DNA from: Rugosimonospora africana
GTDB taxonomy: Bacteria > Actinomycetota > Actinomycetes > Mycobacteriales > Micromonosporaceae
Assembly (NCBI RefSeq): GCF_016862975.1
Contig: NZ_BONZ01000027.1
Coordinates: 186,001 to 250,000, forward strand
Reading direction: 5' to 3'
Length of the DNA stretch: 64,000 nucleotides
The notes beneath the pieces were generated by a model. That model was not told the DNA's origin. It made no database searches and saw only the letters and a program-made list of their open reading frames with translations. Positions 23,093 to 31,418 of this stretch are shown piece after piece (the first letter of the stretch is position 1; every line of letters begins with the position of its first letter). The translations under genes and the position numbers were made by a program.

Positions 23093-25588
23093 GTCGGCTC
23101 GTGGCGGGTGGCGCTGCGCCTGGCTCGCCGTAGCGCCGTGCGGCACCGGGTACGCAGCGCGCTGATCGTGTTGCTGTTGATGGTTCCGGTGTTCGCCGGC
23201 TCGGTACTCACTCTGGTCTGGGCCGCCACGTACGCCTCGCCCGAACGGGAGGCGAGCTGGGTCATGGGGCGCGCCGACCTCGTCCTTCAAGGGGACGGGC
23301 TGACACAGGCAGTGGCGGCGCTGCCGGCGGGCAGCCGGACGGTACCGCGGCTGGACGGCGACACCATCGTGCGCACTGCCACGGGCGGCTATGAGAGCCA
23401 GCGGTACGACGCGGTCGATGTGAGCGATCCGGTGCTGGCGGGCGCGTACGTGATCCGTGCCGGGCGCGCGCCGCGCGGTGGCGGTGAGGTGGCCGTGAGC
23501 CGCTCGCTCGCGGCCGCCGAGGGTGTGCGCGTCGGCGACCGGATGTCGGCCGGCATGCCGGGGCGCGCGCTCACCGTGGTCGGGCTCGTCGACAGCGCGC
23601 AGCGGCTCGGGCAACGGCTGCTGATCGTGCCGACCGGGTACCCGCTGTCGCCGGGCGCGCGGCGCAGCCTGTTGGTCGACCTGCCGCCGTCCGTGGCGCA
23701 CTGGGAGCCGCCCGAGGTGAACGGTCTCGGATACCAGGCCCGTCCGGTGCCCACCGGGTCGGAGCGAGCCGTCCGCACGGCGGGCGTGAGTCTCGTCGTC
23801 GGGTTCGCCGCCGCCGAGATGGGGCTGCTCGTCGGTGCGGCGTTCGCGGTCGGTGCGACGCGGCAGCGGCGGGAGCTGGCCATGGTCGGGGCGGTGGGCG
23901 CGAGCCGGCGGCAGCTGGCCCGCGTCGTGCTGGCCAACGGCGTGCTGCTCGGGGCGTGCGCCGGCATTCTCGGTACCGGGTCGGGGCTCCTCGCGTTCTG
24001 GTCGAGCCGGGGTCTGGTGGAGCGCATCGTCGACCATCCGTTGGCCGGGGCCGGTGTCCATGCGGGAGCCAGGGTCGATGTCGGCACCGAGACCGGGGCC
24101 GGCGTGCCCGTGGCGCGGCTGGCGGGGATCCTCGCGCTCGCGGTGCTGCTCGGGCTGGCCGCCGCGTGGGGGCCGGCCCGGAGCGTGGCGCGCCGGCCGA
24201 TCCGGGCCGGGCTGGCCAGCCGCGAAGTCGCAGCCGCCCGGGGCAGCCGGCGCTGGCTGCTGTTCGGAGTGGTCAGTGTCGGCGCCGGCGTGGGGATCGC
24301 GGCGTACGCGTCCGGACCGACCGTCGACGACGTCCGGGTGGCCACGGTCGGGGCCGGCCTGGTGCTGTTCGGCCTCGCCGCGGTGGCACCGGCCGCGGTC
24401 GGGGCCACCGGCCGCGTCGCCGCCGTCCTGCCGCTGGCCGGCCGCCTGGCGCTGCGCCACGCCGCCCGGCACCGGCTGCGTACGGCGGCGGCGGTCGCGG
24501 CGGTGACCGCCGGTGTCGCGGGCAGCGTCGCGCTGACCCTGTACTACTCGGCGGGCAGCGACCTGACCGCGAGCCGTCCGGTCGCCCGGGTCGGGCAGGT
24601 CGTGCTACCCGAAGTCGCCGCCGCTGCGCTGGCTCCAGACGAACTGCGCGGCCTCGCGCGGCAGTTGCCGACCCGTTCGGTGGTACCCGTTGACACCGCC
24701 GCCGCCACCGCGCGGCTCACGCCGGCGACGCTGGCCGCCGCCGCACCGGACCGACCGCCGCCGGACCGGCCGGCCACCGTCGCGATCGGCGGCGCCACGC
24801 TGATCCGCGCGGTCACCGGCCGGGAACCAGGTCAGTCCATTGTGGACACGATCGGCGGCGGTGGCGCGGTCGTGTTCTATCCCGAGTTCGTCGACCGCGG
24901 CACGGTCGTCCTGTCCACCCCGGACGGGAAGACGCTCACCGTGCCGGCGGTGCTCGCGCCGGTACCGGACTCGTACGGTGACCTGCCCGGCGTGGTCATC
25001 TCGGCGCCGACCGCGGCGCGGCTGGGCCTGCCGGTACGCGCCGGTGGGGTGGTGTTCGACACGGTACGCCCGCCGACCCGCGCCGAACTCGCGGCCGCCA
25101 CCACCACGGTGCTCGGAGCCCAACTGCGTGCCGTCCAACTGCGTGCCGGACCGCGCGCACCCACCACGCCGGTCGTGCCGCTGGTGGGCGTCGACCCGGA
25201 GCGACACCGCGCGACCGATCCGGTGGTGTACCTGCTCGCCATCGTCAGCGGCCTGGTCACCCTCGCATCGGGCGGAGTGGCGGTGGGGCTGGCCACCGCG
25301 GAGATGCGCGACGACCTGTCGACCCTCGCGGCGGTCGGGGCGGGCCCACGGCTGCGTCGCGGCACGGCCGCGGCCCAGGCCGGGCTGATCGTCGGGACCG
25401 GCGCGGTGCTCGGGCTCGCCGGAGGGATCGTGCCCGCGGCCGGACTCGTCGCGTTCCGCCCGGACCTGACCTGGCACCTGCCGTGGTGGCCGCTGGCCGC
25501 GACCGTGCTCGGCGCTCCGGTGCTGGCGGTGCTGGTCACCGGCGCGCTGACTCACTCGAAGGTCGTGCTGGTCCGTCGCCTGGTGTGA
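23003..25588 (+). CDS. FtsX-like ABC transporter permease
   Basis: This 861-residue protein has an N-terminal helix (SALIVLLLMVPVFAGSVLTLVWA), an outer domain, two FtsX-type membrane modules (around residues 270-390 and 740-860) and a second outer domain between them. This is the MacB/FtsX long-permease plan with duplicated modules. The first 30 residues are five six-residue repeats (VTARET, VTARAL and so on) from an 18-bp DNA array. The GTG at 23003 is in GTGA overlap with the ATPase gene, but each repeat holds another possible start, so the true start is uncertain within the array. Confidence 0.9.
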   Translation: MTARETVTARALATARALVTARAPVAARETVGSWRVALRLARRSAVRHRVRSALIVLLLMVPVFAGSVLTLVWAATYASPEREASWVMGRADLVLQGDGLTQAVAALPAGSRTVPRLDGDTIVRTATGGYESQRYDAVDVSDPVLAGAYVIRAGRAPRGGGEVAVSRSLAAAEGVRVGDRMSAGMPGRALTVVGLVDSAQRLGQRLLIVPTGYPLSPGARRSLLVDLPPSVAHWEPPEVNGLGYQARPVPTGSERAVRTAGVSLVVGFAAAEMGLLVGAAFAVGATRQRRELAMVGAVGASRRQLARVVLANGVLLGACAGILGTGSGLLAFWSSRGLVERIVDHPLAGAGVHAGARVDVGTETGAGVPVARLAGILALAVLLGLAAAWGPARSVARRPIRAGLASREVAAARGSRRWLLFGVVSVGAGVGIAAYASGPTVDDVRVATVGAGLVLFGLAAVAPAAVGATGRVAAVLPLAGRLALRHAARHRLRTAAAVAAVTAGVAGSVALTLYYSAGSDLTASRPVARVGQVVLPEVAAAALAPDELRGLARQLPTRSVVPVDTAAATARLTPATLAAAAPDRPPPDRPATVAIGGATLIRAVTGREPGQSIVDTIGGGGAVVFYPEFVDRGTVVLSTPDGKTLTVPAVLAPVPDSYGDLPGVVISAPTAARLGLPVRAGGVVFDTVRPPTRAELAAATTTVLGAQLRAVQLRAGPRAPTTPVVPLVGVDPERHRATDPVVYLLAIVSGLVTLASGGVAVGLATAEMRDDLSTLAAVGAGPRLRRGTAAAQAGLIVGTGAVLGLAGGIVPAAGLVAFRPDLTWHLPWWPLAATVLGAPVLAVLVTGALTHSKVVLVRRLV

Positions 25589-25619
25589 CGGGTCCCGCGT
25601 GCTGGCCGGACACCCCCAC

Positions 25620-25651
25620 GGCCACCTCCGCCGTCGCCAGCGGAGGTGGCC
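25620..25651. terminator. Bidirectional terminator, 12-bp stem
   Basis: GGCCACCTCCGC (25620-25631) pairs with its exact complement at 25640-25651 across an eight-base loop. It lies in the 72 bp between the convergent permease and aminopeptidase genes. Confidence 0.85.
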
Positions 25652-25660
25652 CGGGCACAC

Positions 25661-27295
25661 TCAGCGGCGTACCGCCGGAAGCACCTGGTGCAGCGCCGAG
25701 GGACCGATCTGCGGCGCGGCAGTGGATGGCGCGGCCCTCGCCGCCGCCGCGGCGGGTACCGGCTCGGGCAACGGCGCGCACAGCGTGTCCGGCCCGTCGC
25801 CGTGTCTGCGGCCGGGCAGGGTACCGCTGGCCAGGTACGCCGCGATCTGGTCGTCGACGCAGGCGTTGCCGGCGAGCGTGTTCGCGTGGCTGGTACCGCC
25901 CGGCTCGGCGATCAGGCTGGCGTGCGGGAACAGCCGCCGCACCTCGAGGCTGCCCTCGTATGGCGTCGCCGCGTCCAGCGTCTCGTCGATGAGCAGGATG
26001 CCCCCGACCTTCCGGCCGTCCACCTTCACCGGCTTGTCCGCCTTGGCCGGCCAGTACAGGCAGGGTGCGTTGAACCAGGCGTTGCCCCAGGTCTCGAACG
26101 GAGCGACCCGGTACGTGGCCCAGTTGTCCCGGCGCCACTGGTTCCAGCTGCGCGGCCACTGCACATCGGTGCACTGCACCGCGTTGTAGACGGCGAACGT
26201 GTTGTCGTCGCCCGGCCCGTCGGCGTCGTTGTACCAGTCGACGAGCGTGGCCGAGTCGGCGTCGTGCACCCAGCCGGCGAACGCGTCGGCGAGGTCCAGC
26301 CAGGTGGACTGGTAGTAGCCGGCGAGCAGGAAGATGTCGGTCCACTCGTCGGGCCCGACGGTGCCGGCGGCCGGGTGGGCGCGCAACTGGTTCTTCTCGC
26401 TGTACCACAGCTTCTCCACCGCGGCCTCGGTCGAACCCAGGTGATAGACGCTGTCGTACCTGGCCAGCCAGCCGAACCAGATCTCGATGTTCTTCTGGAA
26501 CGCCACGTCCTGGTTCAGGTTGGCCTGGTACCAGACGTCGCGCGGGTCGACGTTGCTGTCCAGCACCATCCGGCGTACCCGTTGGGGAAAGAGGGTCGCG
26601 TAGACCTGTCCGAGATAGGTGCCGTACGAGAATCCGTAGTAGTTGATCTGCTGTTGACCGAGGGCGGCACGGATGTTGTCCATGTCCTTCGCCCAGTCGA
26701 CCGTGGTCATGTGCGCCAGCAGCGCACCCGCGTTCCTGCCGCACGCGGTCGCGTACGACTTCGAGCGGGCCAGCCAGGTCTTCTCCAGAGTCTGGTTGGT
26801 CGGCGCGTAGTCCGGCCGGTCGGGGCTGAAGTAGTCCGGGTCGCAGGAGAGGGACGGGATGCTGGAGCCGACGCCGCGCGGGTCGAAGCCGATCCAGTCG
26901 TAGGCGTCGCCGGCCTGCCCGGGCACGAACTGGCCGAGCCGCGACAGGCCCAACCCGGATGCTCCGGGGCCACCCGGGTTGACCAGCATGAGGCCCTGGT
27001 ATTGCGCGTCCGGTGTCTTGTGCGGGATGCGCGAGACAGCCAGCTTGATGGTCGTACCGTTCGGGTGCCCGTAGTCCAGTGGCACCGCCACGTACCCGCA
27101 CTGCGCCCCGGCGTCACGCAGGCTGGCGCTGGCACAGGTGCCCCAGGCGATCTGCGGGGTGAGTTGGTGGGATCCGGCCGCCGACGGGCGCGGTCCGGCA
27201 GTGCCGGCCGAGGTAGCGCCGGCCCAGGCGGCGGGTGCCATCGCGATGAGCGTGACCGTGACCGTACCGGCCACGACGATCAGTCTTCCCTTCAC
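25661..27295 (-). CDS. Secreted tripeptidyl aminopeptidase-like alpha/beta hydrolase
   Basis: This 544-residue exported enzyme has a signal peptide ending near AWAGA (about residue 26), the hydrolase core with oxyanion-type NPGGPGASG, nucleophile Ser223 in GFSYGTYLG, Asp441 in ETLDAATP and His470 in GTSHANT. A TAP-like C-terminal domain completes the S33 Slp/Tap family plan. Such enzymes remove N-terminal tripeptides outside the cell. The GTG at 27295 has GGAGG four bases upstream. Its tail (PLPEPVPAAAAARAAPSTAAP) is low-complexity. With the DUF1028, S9 and OppA-like genes nearby, it points to peptide use. Confidence 0.9.
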   Translation of the reverse strand: MKGRLIVVAGTVTVTLIAMAPAAWAGATSAGTAGPRPSAAGSHQLTPQIAWGTCASASLRDAGAQCGYVAVPLDYGHPNGTTIKLAVSRIPHKTPDAQYQGLMLVNPGGPGASGLGLSRLGQFVPGQAGDAYDWIGFDPRGVGSSIPSLSCDPDYFSPDRPDYAPTNQTLEKTWLARSKSYATACGRNAGALLAHMTTVDWAKDMDNIRAALGQQQINYYGFSYGTYLGQVYATLFPQRVRRMVLDSNVDPRDVWYQANLNQDVAFQKNIEIWFGWLARYDSVYHLGSTEAAVEKLWYSEKNQLRAHPAAGTVGPDEWTDIFLLAGYYQSTWLDLADAFAGWVHDADSATLVDWYNDADGPGDDNTFAVYNAVQCTDVQWPRSWNQWRRDNWATYRVAPFETWGNAWFNAPCLYWPAKADKPVKVDGRKVGGILLIDETLDAATPYEGSLEVRRLFPHASLIAEPGGTSHANTLAGNACVDDQIAAYLASGTLPGRRHGDGPDTLCAPLPEPVPAAAAARAAPSTAAPQIGPSALHQVLPAVRR

Positions 27296-27509
27296 GTGAC
27301 CTCCGCTTCGACGACGCGATGGGACTGATAGGGATACACATTGACATGCGTATCGGGCCTGGTCAGGCGCTTCGCGGGACAACGGGCACAAGGTCAAGGG
27401 TTTCCGGCCGATCATGGGAGGGTGGCTGCCGTACCCTGCTGCGCATGACTTCCTTGACAGCGGTCCGCTTGACCGCGACGTCTCGTGCCTCGACGCCGCT
27501 GGCGGCCGC

Positions 27510-28376
27510 ATGACTTTCTCGATCGTGGCGCGCTCGGCGGACGGACGGGCGCACGGAGTCGCCGTGGCCAGCAAGTTCCTTGGGGTTGGCAGCGCGGTAC
27601 CGGCGGCCGAGGCCGACGTCGGGGCGCTCGCCACGCAGTCGTACGCCAACCTCGCCTACCGGCCGCAGGGCCTGGCGCTGCTGCGTACCGGGGTGGACGC
27701 GGCCGGCGTGGTGGCCGGCCTGACCGCGGCCGACCCGGGACGCACGCAGCGGCAACTGGGCGTCGTCGGCCGCGACGGTGCCGGAGCGACCTTCACCGGC
27801 GCGGAGTGCATGGACTGGGCCGGTGGCCGGGCCGGCGACGGGTACGCGATCCAGGGCAACATCCTGGCCGGCGAGCAGGTGGTGGCGGAGATGGAACGCG
27901 CCTGGCTCGCCGGCGACCCGGACGCCGAGCTGGCGGACCGGCTGCTGGCCGCCCTGCTGGCCGGCGACCGGACCGGTGGGGACCGGCGCGGGCGGCAGAG
28001 CGCGGCGCTGCTGGTGGTCGAGCGCGACCGGGGGTACGGCGGTACCGGTGACGTCGCGGTCGACCTGCGCGTGGACGACCACACCGACCCGGTCGTGGAG
28101 CTGTCCCGCCTGCGGGAGCTGCACCGGCTGTACTTCGGCCGGCCGGACCCGGACACGCTGCTGGAGTTGGCCGGACCGCTGGCGGTCGAGGTGGCCGACC
28201 GGCTGGCCGGGCTCGGGTACGCGCAGCCCGACCTGTCCTCGCGGCCGGACCTGTCCACGCAGCCGCACCTGGACGCCGCCCTGCGCGCCTGGGCCGGGGT
28301 CGAGAACCTGGAGGAGCGCCTGGTACCGGGCAGAATCGACCCGCTCGTCCTGCGGCAGCTGCGAGGCAACGAGTGA
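27510..28376 (+). CDS. DUF1028 (Ntn-hydrolase-like) protein
   Basis: This 288-residue protein begins MTFSIVARSADGRAHGVAVASKFLGVGSAVPAAE and contains TQSYANLAYRPQGLALLRTG and GYAIQGNILAGEQVV, the conserved landmarks of DUF1028. The family has an Ntn-hydrolase-like fold and often sits beside peptidases, but its activity is not established. ATG 27510 is chosen from the family's usual start; there is no clear ribosome site. The C-terminal 80 residues are variable. It is divergent from the aminopeptidase and ends about 90 bp before the S9 peptidase. Confidence 0.85.
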   Translation: MTFSIVARSADGRAHGVAVASKFLGVGSAVPAAEADVGALATQSYANLAYRPQGLALLRTGVDAAGVVAGLTAADPGRTQRQLGVVGRDGAGATFTGAECMDWAGGRAGDGYAIQGNILAGEQVVAEMERAWLAGDPDAELADRLLAALLAGDRTGGDRRGRQSAALLVVERDRGYGGTGDVAVDLRVDDHTDPVVELSRLRELHRLYFGRPDPDTLLELAGPLAVEVADRLAGLGYAQPDLSSRPDLSTQPHLDAALRAWAGVENLEERLVPGRIDPLVLRQLRGNE

Positions 28377-28456
28377 GCCCCGGGCTGAGCGAGGGGGCGA
28401 CCATCGGCGGCTGAACCCGACGAATCCGGTCAAGATCGACCGCTTGGCGGCGCCGG

Positions 28457-28462
28457 TAAGTT
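28457..28462 (+). promoter_or_regulatory. Leaderless -10 element of the S9 peptidase
   Basis: TAAGTT ends seven bases before the GTG at 28470, the spacing of leaderless actinomycete transcripts. No good -35 is visible, and there is no Shine-Dalgarno sequence, which fits this reading. Confidence 0.45.
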
Positions 28463-28469
28463 GATCCAC

Positions 28470-30509
28470 GTGACAGACGTATTCGATCCCGCCCAGTTCA
28501 GTCCCGCCCGGTTCACCGCCCTCGGCCGCCTCACCTCCCTCGCACTCAGCCCCGACGGCTCACGTCTGATCGCCGTGCGTCAGGAGCCGGATGCGAAGGG
28601 TGCGCGATATGTGCCTGCGCTGTGGCAGATCGACCCCGACGGTCAACGCGAGCCGACCCGGCTCACCTGGTCCGAGAAGGGCGAGAACCAGCCCGCGTTC
28701 CGCCCGGACGGGTCGTTGCTGTTCGTGTCCGGACGCCCGGACTCCGACGGCGAGGACGACGAGCCCGCACTGTGGGAGCTGCCCACCTTCGGCGAGGCGA
28801 GGGTCGTGGCGCGGGCGCCGGGCGGCGTGTCCTCCCCGCTGGTCGCGCGCGAGTCGGGCACCGTGCTGCTGCGCGGCAGCCGGCTGGCCGGCGTGACGGA
28901 CACGGAGGCCGACCGCGAGGCGCGCCGGGACCGCGCCGACCGCAAGCTGAACCACATCCTGCACGACGGGTACCCCATCCGGTTCTGGGACCACGAGCTG
29001 GGCGATGCCTGGCCGTGCCTGTTCGCCCTCGACGAGTCGGTTGCTCCAAGCGGGCCCGCCGTCGGCGGGGAAAGCGACGGAGACGGCGGCCGGGACAGCG
29101 ACGGGCTGCGCGCGCTCGCCGGTGGCGCCCGCAAGGAGCTGGTCGAGGCCGGCGTCTCGCTGAGCGCCGACGGGCGCCTCGCCGCCGTCACCTGGCGGGT
29201 GCGCATCCGCGGCGCCCAGCGGGATCGGCAGCTGGCGCTGATCGATGTGGATTCGGGCGCGGTGCGGACGCTCGCCGCGGACGAGGGGTACCTGTACTCC
29301 GCGCCGACCATCTCGCCGGACGGCCGCCTGGTCGCCTCGGTGAAGGAGAGCATCGGCGACTTCGACACCCCGATGACGTACGCGCTGGTCGTGCACGAGG
29401 TCGATTCGGCCGCCGCTCCGGTCGAGGTACCGGTCGGCGACGTGTACCCCGCCGAGCTGGCCTGGTCGGGCGACGGCAGCACGCTGGTCGTCTCCGGCGA
29501 CCTGCACGGGCGGGGTGCGGTGCTCGCCGTGACGGTGGACGGCTGGAAGGTACGCACTCTCGCCGACGACGCCGCATACCTCAGCGTCTGCGTGGACCGC
29601 ACCGGCGAGACCGTGTACGCGCTGCGCACCACCATCGACCGGCCGCCGCACCCGGTCCGGCTGCGCGGCGACGGAACCCCGGTCGAGCTGCCGGCCCCGG
29701 ACGCCGCGCCCGCGTTGCCCGGCACGCTGACGGACGTCACGGCCGTGGCTCCGGACGGCCAGACGGTGCGCGGCTGGCTGTGCGTACCGCACGGTGTCTC
29801 GGCGGAGTCGGCCGCACCCGTGCAGGTGTGGATCCACGGCGGTCCGTTCGCGTCGACGAACTCGTGGAGCTGGCGGTGGTGCCCGTGGACGGCGGTGGCC
29901 CGCGGGTACGCGGTGCTGATGCCCGACCCGGCGCTGTCCACCGGGTACGGGCCGCAGTGGCTGGCCCGCGCCTGGCCGCACCGGGCGGGCCTGGTGTGGT
30001 CGGACATCGAGGCGCTGCTCGACGACGTGCTCAAGCGACCGGAGCTGGACGCGGACCGCACCGCGTGCCTGGGCGGCTCGTTCGGCGGGTACATGACGAA
30101 CTGGGTGGCCGGGCACACGGACCGCTTCGGTGCCATCGTCACCCACGCCGGGCTGTGGGCGCTGGACCAGCAACACACCACGACCGACGCGGCGGACTGG
30201 AAGAGCGGACTGTTCGGTACGCCGGCCGAGCACCCGGACTGGTACGCGGAGAACTCGCCGAACAACTTCGTCGACTCGATCCGTACGCCGATGCTCGTCG
30301 TGCACGGCAACCGCGACTACCGGGTACCGGTGAGCGAGGCGCTGCGGCTGTGGTGGGACCTGGTCAGCCGGTTCGACGGCGAGCCGGACGAGTTGCCGCA
30401 CCGGTTCCTCCAGTTCACCGACGAGAACCACTGGATCCTGTCGCCGGGCAACGCCCAGATCTGGTACGAGACCGTGCTCGATTTCGTCGACCGGCACGTC
30501 CGCGGCTGA
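28470..30509 (+). CDS. S9-family (prolyl oligopeptidase type) serine peptidase
   Basis: This 679-residue cytosolic peptidase has an N-terminal beta-propeller (WD40-like PD40 repeats such as LTSLALSPDGSRL and YSAPTISPDGRLV) and a C-terminal alpha/beta hydrolase. The catalytic residues are Ser537 in GGSFGGYM, Asp616 in HGNRDYRVP and His654 in ENHWI. S9 enzymes cleave short peptides, often after Pro or Ala, or acyl-aminoacyl ends. No signal peptide is present. It ends before a strong terminator and lies in a small peptide-breakdown group. Confidence 0.93.
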   Translation: MTDVFDPAQFSPARFTALGRLTSLALSPDGSRLIAVRQEPDAKGARYVPALWQIDPDGQREPTRLTWSEKGENQPAFRPDGSLLFVSGRPDSDGEDDEPALWELPTFGEARVVARAPGGVSSPLVARESGTVLLRGSRLAGVTDTEADREARRDRADRKLNHILHDGYPIRFWDHELGDAWPCLFALDESVAPSGPAVGGESDGDGGRDSDGLRALAGGARKELVEAGVSLSADGRLAAVTWRVRIRGAQRDRQLALIDVDSGAVRTLAADEGYLYSAPTISPDGRLVASVKESIGDFDTPMTYALVVHEVDSAAAPVEVPVGDVYPAELAWSGDGSTLVVSGDLHGRGAVLAVTVDGWKVRTLADDAAYLSVCVDRTGETVYALRTTIDRPPHPVRLRGDGTPVELPAPDAAPALPGTLTDVTAVAPDGQTVRGWLCVPHGVSAESAAPVQVWIHGGPFASTNSWSWRWCPWTAVARGYAVLMPDPALSTGYGPQWLARAWPHRAGLVWSDIEALLDDVLKRPELDADRTACLGGSFGGYMTNWVAGHTDRFGAIVTHAGLWALDQQHTTTDAADWKSGLFGTPAEHPDWYAENSPNNFVDSIRTPMLVVHGNRDYRVPVSEALRLWWDLVSRFDGEPDELPHRFLQFTDENHWILSPGNAQIWYETVLDFVDRHVRG

Positions 30510-30532
30510 CCGCGCCGGCAAGCACCGGGAAC

Positions 30533-30572
30533 GACGGGGGCCTGTACCACCGAAGTGGTGCAGGCCCCCGTC
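30533..30572. terminator. Bidirectional terminator, 18-bp stem
   Basis: Arms at 30533-30550 and 30555-30572 form an 18-bp stem with one G-U pair and a CGAA tetraloop, which is a stable GNRA-class-like closure. It lies between the convergent S9 peptidase and ABC permease genes. Confidence 0.9.
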
Positions 30573-30586
30573 GATGGCGACTGGTC

Positions 30587-31378
30587 CTAGGATTTGGTCT
30601 CCCGCGCCCACGGCAGCAGCGCCCGCTCCAGGCCGACGAGCGCGTAGTACAGCGCCAGGGTCAGGATCGTCAGCAGGGCGACGGCGGCGAACTCCACCGA
30701 CGTCTCGCCCTGCGGCGCCTCGCTGACCATGACGTACCCCAGCCCCTCGGTCGAGTTCGCGATCTCGGCGACCACGGTGCCGATGACCGCGAGCGGCGCG
30801 GCGATCTTCAACCCCACGAACACCTGCGGCAGCGCGCCGGGGAAGCGCACCTTGGCGAAGGTCTTCCAGTGGCCCGCGGACAGCGACCGGGCCAGCTCGC
30901 TCAGGTCGGCCGGGACCGCGGTGAGTCCGGCCATCGAGGACAGGATGATGGGGAAGAAGCAGATGAGGGTCGCCATGACGATCTTCGGCGTCTTGTCGAA
31001 CCCCATCCAGATGACCAGCAGCGGCGCCACCGCCACCTTCGGCACGGCGTTGATGACGACCAGCACCGGCATGGCCGCCCGCCGGGTCACCTCCGACGTG
31101 GTCAGGGCGAGCGCCACCAGCAGCCCGGCCACGGTCGCGATGAGGAAACCGGCGAGCGTCTCCTCCAGCGTGACCCAGGTCGCCGACATCAGCATCGACA
31201 CGTTGTCGAGGAACGCCGAGACGATGTTCGGCGGCGCGGGCAGGAAGAACGCCCGGATATGGAAGACGATGATGAGCAGCCACCACAGCGCGATGAAGAC
31301 CACCGGCCCGATGACCGGAAGCCCCACCTTGTAGAGGAGACCGCGCTCCCGCTGGACTGCGTTGGTCTTCATGAGCAT
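30587..31378 (-). CDS. ABC transporter permease (SsuC/TauC type)
   Basis: This 263-residue inner-membrane protein has about six helices and the EAA-type loop (ELARSLSAGHWKTFAKVRFPGALPQVFVGLKIA), as in permeases for sulfonates, taurine, nitrate or thiamine precursors. ATG 31378 has GGAGA seven bases upstream. It follows the UbiD-like gene by about 40 bp in the same direction. The likely partner binding protein is encoded divergently at 33337. No ATP-binding subunit is present here, so it must borrow one. Confidence 0.9.
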   Translation of the reverse strand: MLMKTNAVQRERGLLYKVGLPVIGPVVFIALWWLLIIVFHIRAFFLPAPPNIVSAFLDNVSMLMSATWVTLEETLAGFLIATVAGLLVALALTTSEVTRRAAMPVLVVINAVPKVAVAPLLVIWMGFDKTPKIVMATLICFFPIILSSMAGLTAVPADLSELARSLSAGHWKTFAKVRFPGALPQVFVGLKIAAPLAVIGTVVAEIANSTEGLGYVMVSEAPQGETSVEFAAVALLTILTLALYYALVGLERALLPWARETKS

Positions 31379-31418
31379 GGGTACATCTCCCGATGCGACG
31401 ACGGTATGCGGCGATAGG

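Noticed and set aside
19362-25588. Secondary-metabolite cluster suggested by the SARP regulator and exporter
   Set aside because: No polyketide, peptide synthetase, terpene or RiPP core enzyme lies in the window; a SARP alone does not make a cluster.
28560-31417. Two long frames of about 900 codons overlapping the S9 peptidase and ABC permease
   Set aside because: Both are shadows of real genes on the other strand or frame; the peptidase has its full catalytic triad and the permease its EAA loop.
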